From Thermoplasmata archaeon (GTDB lineage Archaea; Thermoplasmatota; Thermoplasmata; Thermoplasmatales; Thermoplasmataceae), in NCBI GenBank assembly GCA_021845155.1, contig JAKBSB010000003.1, forward strand, positions 1 to 21,849: 21,849 nt of DNA, written 5' to 3'. The notes below the pieces were generated by a model, which made no database searches, was not told the origin of the DNA, and saw nothing but the letters and a program-made list of their open reading frames with translations. Made by a program: the position numbers and the translations under genes. This document shows positions 16,445 to 21,849 of this stretch, piece by piece. The first letter of the stretch is position 1. The number at the start of each line of letters is the position of its first letter.

Positions 16445-19400
16445 ATGAAAACAATTTTCAAAAGTCATAAGATTATGAAGACGATTGTAGTTTTTGCGGT
16501 CCTCATTGTGGCAGCAATGTTTATCATGGAATCTTTTTCAGGTACTTTCAATAACCTGAATGCTGCAAGTCCAACCCAAGCTACAGCTATAAGCTCAGCA
16601 GTAAATCCATCTGCAACTACATCAACCATAACAAGCGCAAATGGAACCTACACACAGGCAGAGGTAGGAAATATAAACCACCTGAATTTATACAGTGCCT
16701 CGACACTTTGTGATTTCATGCTTCTTAATGAAATATATGATACCCCATATAATTTCATGCCCAATGAAAGTTATGCCCCGTGGCTTGCAACTGGGTACAA
16801 TATAACTACTGCCCCTGCAAATTTGACAACAGTAGACCCAATAAATGGCACAACTATGCCTGTAAGAGAAATAGCAACTGTTCATATAAGGTCGGGTGTA
16901 CAGTGGAATGATTTGACTTCATCAAACTCGGCAGATGCATACTCATACAGTCCGAACACTACTTTTGTTACTTCAAGTGGAGTTCCTGTAACCGCTAATT
17001 ATACGAACGTTACATATCAATTACCAAATGGCACAGTAGTTAAAAATCAAACTATTCACTCAATTTCCATGAGAACTCACTATGTGCAGTCAGCGGATTT
17101 CATACTTTCATGGAAGTTACTGCATGCTTCAGCTGATTTCTCTGGAGATTACCTGTTTCTCGTTAACATGCTGCCAGTGACCAACAATACTGTTGTTTAT
17201 TACCTCAGTCAGCCAAATGCATTGTTTGAGTCGACAATGCTTGATACTCCAATTCTGCCATATCATATATGGGACAGCCATGCATATGCTTCAACACCTG
17301 GACTGTGGAATTATTCCGCTTCCCTTCCGGCATCCGGTGCATATAACACATGGACTCTTGGCTACAACCCAACAACAGGCTATGCGCCTGGACTGGTTGG
17401 AACAGGTCCATACATGATGTACAACGGCTATGGAATGCCAAAGGGAGCTTGGATATCATCCGATTACTGGCAGCTATACGCAAACCCTAACTACTTTGTT
17501 AAGAATGTTCCAGGGCTTGCTCAGTATATGCCTAAGTTGTATTCAATAAAAACTATAATATATTCCACCCCTTCCGCGGCAGTGGCCGCAGAGGCCAGTG
17601 GTCAGGTTCAATCCATATTGGACATACCACCGACGTTTTTACCCACAATACAAACTATACCGCACACGTACACCTATGATAAGCCGGGAACTGGATACGC
17701 GTACCAGCAGATCAACTCGTATTCAGCCAATGCTCCATTTAACATAACCGGATTAAGGCAGGCACTGGAATATGCAATCCCAAAAACCTATCTTGCTACT
17801 GTAGTGGCAGAAGGCTTCTCCATTCCCGGATCTTCTACAGTTATCCCTCCTTCGGATACTCTGTGGCGTGACAGTTCTGTTCCACGTTATCATTTCAGCT
17901 TGGCAACTGCAGAGGCAACCATAAATAAAACCATAAATGCCTCTAACGGTGCGTTGAGTTATTCTCCATCAACTTCAGGTAAACTCTTCTATCCCGGAGG
18001 AACATTGTACTACAATGGTAAGGCAGTGACTCAGTCCATACAGATAACGGTTGCGTCTCAAGATCCTCTGGGTGTTGAAGGAGCCAATATTATAGCATCG
18101 GATTGGACGGCTCTTGGAATACATACATCGGTTAAAGAAGAATCCTTCTCCACCCTGGTGGCAAACCTGTGTGACTTAACTCCTACCAGCCCAGACACAT
18201 ACAGTGCCATATCCCTTGGAATTACAGGTATAGTTGGTAACCCCGCATCTGACTACATAACTTTCAACAATAATGTCAAAGGAGTTGGAACAGGATTTTA
18301 TCTAGGACCATACACAGGCTTTACCTACACTGGATCGTCACTATACTTAAACTACACTCAATTTGGAAACATCTCCCTTATAAGTGGAAAACATTACAAT
18401 GGAACGCAGACAATAAACATGATGGACAACCTCACATATTATATGCTTTCTAACAGTTCATCCACCGGGCAACTGACAGCCTCGAATATGATACAGATGA
18501 TTCAGGGGGACCAGGCAACATTTGAGAACCTTGGATATGCAATCACCATCGTACCAATAACAAACTCTACGTTCACAGGCATCCAGAAACTCCCGCTTCC
18601 GATCGGTACTTTCTGGTACTGGAATTTCCTCTCATTACACGAGAGGAAAGTTCCACTGGTAACAAAAGTCCCAGTTGTTCCCCAGAATTTGGAAGTGGGT
18701 GTAGTCTCAAATTCACAGATCTATTACGATGGGCAATACGGTAATGTAACCATACAGGTTAGAAACCAGTATGGCACGCCTATAAACAATGCTACAGTTA
18801 CAATTGGATATTCTCCCACTGGTGCACTGTTAAATATAACATCTTACACCGGTATAACTAGTGGAAATGGAACATACAGATTCGAGTTCCAGGTATCACC
18901 GCTGAATACTCTAATATATACCAGCGACTACACCGGAGAAATAAACCTGTCAGTATCCGCAACTGATACTTCAATAAACGCTGTAAGCGGCCTTGGTTCA
19001 ACACAATTCGATGTGTCACCATATCCAGTTGCGTACAGAATTGTAAACATGCCAACTTTGAACATGAAGGACTCCAGCAAATTCCAGAACATGACGGTGG
19101 AGGTTTACAATCCATTAACCGGAAATCCCGTATCGGGATATTCCTACACTGTCCAGGTGAACAGCGGCGCCCTTAATATGACAAATGTCACCGGTACACT
19201 GTTGAGTCCCCCACTGGCAGGAAACCCATCGGCAGAAAACGTTTCGTACGCGCCAGTGAACTATGGAAACCAGACTCTGGGTAACGTAAGTCTTAAAGGT
19301 TACAGTGACGCAACACTCGCACCTAACGGCACATTTGCTGTTGTACTGGATAATTCAACTGGAATGATCGGACTTGTAAACCTTACCTTGAATTCAACAA

Positions 19401-21526
19401 CGAACTTACTTCCCAGTGATATTCATGTTGGAAGACAATTCAAGGTAGGCAGCAACCCAGACGCTGTCCAGATTGTACAGGTTAATCCAAAGAATGCAAC
19501 ATCAGTATGGGCGTTTGTGACAAACTACGGCTCACACAATGTAACAGCAGTAAACCTTACAAGCGGTAAAACATCTAATTACGCAGTTGGTTCAAATCCA
19601 GTAAGCATCCAGCTTGCTCTTGATGGTGCAAACAACAGCTTTGCATACGTTCTGAACAAGGGCAGCAGCAACATAACTGTGCTGAATATGACAAACATGA
19701 GTCATGTATTTTCAGCCGCTAATCTCACACTGGGAACATCTGTGGCAGCATCGGATATGCAGTTTGCTGAGAGTGGCAGTTACATGCTTGTCTCTGACAC
19801 TGCAATGGATCAGATCGAAGTGGTGAACCTCACCAATGCGACTGGCAATACGTGGTCAGTTGTAGGGAACATGTCCCTTGGTTCTGGAACTGCGCCCACT
19901 AACATAAGTGAAAGCGGAGGAATGCTCTATGTTCAGGAGAATGGTTTAAACAATGTGTCTGTCATCAGTCTAGAACAGATCGGATTTAACCCGTATCTGA
20001 ACACAGCAGGCTACAACTACTACAGCCATGCGTTAGTTGCAAATGTTTCAATAGGAGAACCTATCAAGTCCATGGCACTTGCTGATGGTTTCCTTCTTGT
20101 AACAAATACCGCAAATAGCAACGTGACAGCCGTTGCAACATCCAATGTTGGTGTTTACCAAACAGCAAACACAATAGTGGATAACCTTACTGCAATGGGT
20201 AAAGCAACGGATATAACTGTAATGGGTTCAATAGCACTTACAACCTCATCCACGGAGCTAACCATGATAGGGGGAGCCGATAGCGTAATATTCCCACAGC
20301 TCGATATGGAGCAGGTTCAAGGAACAACCGGTTCCAACGGTGAATTCACTATAGGTCTCCAGATGGTTGGAAACAGTACAGCTGACTATGGACTGATGGG
20401 AATGAATCTTACAAGCTATGTCTTCCTTGGAAACTACCAGGCAGGAGCACCAGTATTTGGAGAAAAGCCATATATGGATATAGCACAGCTGACTTCAGCC
20501 ACAAATGCTAATGGGTTCGGAGTTGCCCAACCGGTTGAAATACCTGTCCAGACTACAATGGCTGCACCACAGTATAATATAGCTGTATCCCTGTCCGCAG
20601 GCACAATCTCTTCGCCCACTGGAACCGATACCGTAACAGTAACTGTAACCAACGCAACTGGAGTTGCCGTACATGGTTATGCTGTGAATCTGGTAAGCCA
20701 GAATGCACTGGGTGCCAACCGTGGGTACTTCACCAACGTAAGTGGTTCTGTAACTGGGCAGATAGCTGTTCCGGATCTTAACAATCTGTTCGGAAGCGTT
20801 AACCTCCCAGGAATCCAGTTGGTGACAAACTCAAATGGAAAGGCAAATGCAACCTTCTATGCAGGAATGTATGGTGTAATATCAAGGGCTAACGGAAGTC
20901 TGGACAAATATGTATCACTGCCATTTACGGACCCATATTATGTTCCGGCCGACGTATTCCAGTTAAGTGCATACGGACAGGGTAGCACTGCCTCCAATGT
21001 GTCAACAGTATATTCAGCACAAATGGTAAACAATGTTCCACCCAGTACAATGATGAGCTTCTATGTTCCACCATTCCAGAATGTTCAGATGAACGGGTTC
21101 ACTGCAGTGGGCAGTGGGAAATCATTCTCACTTTATGTGAACTCGACATATGATCTGGCAGCTGGTCCTGACGATGCAAATGTATCATTCACAGCCACCG
21201 TAAATCATGGCACTCTCTCTGCAACAAAGGGCACAACAAACGCAAATGGATCGTTCATGCTGACATACACGGCTCCAACTGTATCGAATCTAACATTGGT
21301 GACACTGACGGTTACAACTAACGGCTCAGGACAGAATTTCACATATTCCTTCTACGTGGCTCCGTCTCATGTTACCGCACCTCCATCACCAGTTATGGAC
21401 TACGTAATAATGGGAATACTGGGTGCAATTGCTGTGATATTCATAGGCCTGTACGCAATGGAGGCAGCGAAGGTCAGGAAGTTGGGTCCAAAGACCCCTC
21501 CCCCTTCTACTCCTCCAACACAATAA
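16445..21526 (+). CDS. giant membrane-anchored family-5 solute-binding protein with Ig-like domains and beta-propeller (paralog 2)
   Basis: The 1693-residue paralog of the gene upstream has the same order: signal/membrane segment (about 12-30), family-5 binding domain to FWYWNFLSLHER (723-734), Ig-like modules, then a C-terminal membrane helix (about 1652-1672) and a proline-rich cytoplasmic tail. Between residues about 940 and 1282 it carries an extra block of seven repeats (strands beginning near 964, 1022, 1066, 1113, 1160, 1216 and 1263), each like FVTNYGSHNVTAVNLTSG. This is the YVTN-type beta-propeller of archaeal surface proteins. The flanks of the block align with paralog 1. Two cysteines (in LCDF and NLCD) appear shared with paralog 1. 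Many Asn-X-Ser/Thr sites suggest heavy glycosylation. It may bind peptide or sugar and perhaps adhere; no permease lies next to it. Confidence 0.85.
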   Translation: MKTIFKSHKIMKTIVVFAVLIVAAMFIMESFSGTFNNLNAASPTQATAISSAVNPSATTSTITSANGTYTQAEVGNINHLNLYSASTLCDFMLLNEIYDTPYNFMPNESYAPWLATGYNITTAPANLTTVDPINGTTMPVREIATVHIRSGVQWNDLTSSNSADAYSYSPNTTFVTSSGVPVTANYTNVTYQLPNGTVVKNQTIHSISMRTHYVQSADFILSWKLLHASADFSGDYLFLVNMLPVTNNTVVYYLSQPNALFESTMLDTPILPYHIWDSHAYASTPGLWNYSASLPASGAYNTWTLGYNPTTGYAPGLVGTGPYMMYNGYGMPKGAWISSDYWQLYANPNYFVKNVPGLAQYMPKLYSIKTIIYSTPSAAVAAEASGQVQSILDIPPTFLPTIQTIPHTYTYDKPGTGYAYQQINSYSANAPFNITGLRQALEYAIPKTYLATVVAEGFSIPGSSTVIPPSDTLWRDSSVPRYHFSLATAEATINKTINASNGALSYSPSTSGKLFYPGGTLYYNGKAVTQSIQITVASQDPLGVEGANIIASDWTALGIHTSVKEESFSTLVANLCDLTPTSPDTYSAISLGITGIVGNPASDYITFNNNVKGVGTGFYLGPYTGFTYTGSSLYLNYTQFGNISLISGKHYNGTQTINMMDNLTYYMLSNSSSTGQLTASNMIQMIQGDQATFENLGYAITIVPITNSTFTGIQKLPLPIGTFWYWNFLSLHERKVPLVTKVPVVPQNLEVGVVSNSQIYYDGQYGNVTIQVRNQYGTPINNATVTIGYSPTGALLNITSYTGITSGNGTYRFEFQVSPLNTLIYTSDYTGEINLSVSATDTSINAVSGLGSTQFDVSPYPVAYRIVNMPTLNMKDSSKFQNMTVEVYNPLTGNPVSGYSYTVQVNSGALNMTNVTGTLLSPPLAGNPSAENVSYAPVNYGNQTLGNVSLKGYSDATLAPNGTFAVVLDNSTGMIGLVNLTLNSTTNLLPSDIHVGRQFKVGSNPDAVQIVQVNPKNATSVWAFVTNYGSHNVTAVNLTSGKTSNYAVGSNPVSIQLALDGANNSFAYVLNKGSSNITVLNMTNMSHVFSAANLTLGTSVAASDMQFAESGSYMLVSDTAMDQIEVVNLTNATGNTWSVVGNMSLGSGTAPTNISESGGMLYVQENGLNNVSVISLEQIGFNPYLNTAGYNYYSHALVANVSIGEPIKSMALADGFLLVTNTANSNVTAVATSNVGVYQTANTIVDNLTAMGKATDITVMGSIALTTSSTELTMIGGADSVIFPQLDMEQVQGTTGSNGEFTIGLQMVGNSTADYGLMGMNLTSYVFLGNYQAGAPVFGEKPYMDIAQLTSATNANGFGVAQPVEIPVQTTMAAPQYNIAVSLSAGTISSPTGTDTVTVTVTNATGVAVHGYAVNLVSQNALGANRGYFTNVSGSVTGQIAVPDLNNLFGSVNLPGIQLVTNSNGKANATFYAGMYGVISRANGSLDKYVSLPFTDPYYVPADVFQLSAYGQGSTASNVSTVYSAQMVNNVPPSTMMSFYVPPFQNVQMNGFTAVGSGKSFSLYVNSTYDLAAGPDDANVSFTATVNHGTLSATKGTTNANGSFMLTYTAPTVSNLTLVTLTVTTNGSGQNFTYSFYVAPSHVTAPPSPVMDYVIMGILGAIAVIFIGLYAMEAAKVRKLGPKTPPPSTPPTQ
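19270..20289 (+). other. domain insertion: seven-repeat YVTN-like beta-propeller
   Basis: About 340 codons are absent from the paralog. The paralogs align again at FDVTTVTGTTGQNG (paralog 1) and LDMEQVQGTTGSNG (paralog 2). The seven repeats at 44-58 residue spacing fit one closed propeller. Confidence 0.7.
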
Positions 21527-21692
21527 TTTTTATCAAACTTTCATTTACCTTTTTTATTTTACAATATTTCTAAAATTTTTACACTTTTCTTGTTTGCATG
21601 TCTTATCGACTACATTTTTAACTTGAGTTTCGCAAAAATTACAGGAACAAAATTCATGCTGAAGCAGACAGATCCGTAATTTATATCTATTC
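21527..21692. terminator. T-rich end after the second binding protein
   Basis: Several T runs follow the stop, including TTTTTT at 21550-21555 and TTTT at 21557-21560, the usual archaeal termination signal. The rest of the 166-bp gap, between convergent genes, shows no gene. Confidence 0.5.
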
Positions 21693-21849
21693 TTAACCTG
21701 ATTTTGGTAGTGCACCAACCAGTATCCGTTCCGGTAATTTTATTCCCATCTCATTGAGTATTCTTTCCGCTTCCACTGATTCAGATCTATACACTATATT
21801 CAGGGGTGATTTAACGGGAATGGCCTTTATCTCACAAAGTATCTCTGCC
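21693..21849 (-). CDS. C-terminal end of an unidentified gene (runs off the window)
   Basis: The minus-strand frame is open from 21849 to a TAA at 21695-21693, giving 51 residues such as SPLNIVYRSESVEAERILNE followed by MGIKLPERIL. The composition and strand-helix pattern look like real protein. The helix followed by MGIKLP recalls the tails of IS4/IS1634-type transposases, which would fit a further IS here, but the fragment is too short to name. It converges with the second binding protein. Confidence 0.5.
   Translation of the reverse strand, partial: AEILCEIKAIPVKSPLNIVYRSESVEAERILNEMGIKLPERILVGALPKSG

Noticed and set aside
1..21849. CRISPR arrays, tRNA, rRNA, or defence islands
   Set aside because: No regularly spaced repeats and no recognisable tRNA or rRNA stretches on either strand; no restriction, toxin-antitoxin or Cas motifs in the translated genes.

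Overview
The window looks like a chromosome segment from a wall-less, acidophilic Thermoplasmata archaeon (Thermoplasmatales-like: Ferroplasma, Cuniculiplasma, Thermoplasma or an uncultured relative). The grounds are an archaeal Rad50, a gamma-alpha fused plus beta 2-oxoacid:ferredoxin oxidoreductase, a DUF929-type membrane-anchored protein, very long Asn-X-Ser/Thr-rich surface proteins, AGG/AGA and ATA-rich codon use, archaeal TATA boxes about 25 nt ahead of start codons (leaderless genes), and archaeal-type insertion sequences. The genus is inferred, not proven.

Layout. (1) 1-1647 is the 3' part of rad50, with zinc hook and C-terminal ATPase lobe. (2) 1765-3310 is an IS1634-type element with matching ends. 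(3) 3511-6103 is a two-gene oxidoreductase operon with a 1-nt gap. (4) 6283-9554 holds a DUF929-like anchored protein, a GNAT protein of the COG3375 type and an S66 LD-carboxypeptidase/MccF-like peptidase. A 540-bp non-coding stretch before the peptidase contains what looks like a rotted transposase fragment. (5) 9602-10846 is an ISAzo13-type transposase on the minus strand. (6) 10928-14818 and 16445-21526 are two huge paralogous membrane-anchored family-5 solute-binding proteins. (7) Between them, 14982-16399 is a complete IS with 12-bp perfect inverted ends and a perfect 6-bp target duplication. (8) At 21693-21849 a minus-strand gene runs off the window.

The most rewarding points are these. 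The IS between the two binding proteins carries a hidden 50-codon gene of the DUF2080 type. It overlaps the transposase start by ATGA, so the apparent 410-residue transposase is really 353 residues. A 9+9 bp palindrome lies exactly between the TATA box and start codon of that small gene, which suggests self-regulation. The same IS landed 9 bp upstream of the TATA box of the second binding protein. That protein carries a seven-repeat beta-propeller, about 340 residues, inserted into one of the Ig-like domains it shares with its paralog.

Functionally the region mixes housekeeping genes (DNA break repair, ferredoxin-linked oxidation of 2-oxoacids) with a cell-surface uptake or adhesion locus, and insertion sequences occupy the gaps. 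No tRNA, rRNA, CRISPR array or replication origin was recognised.
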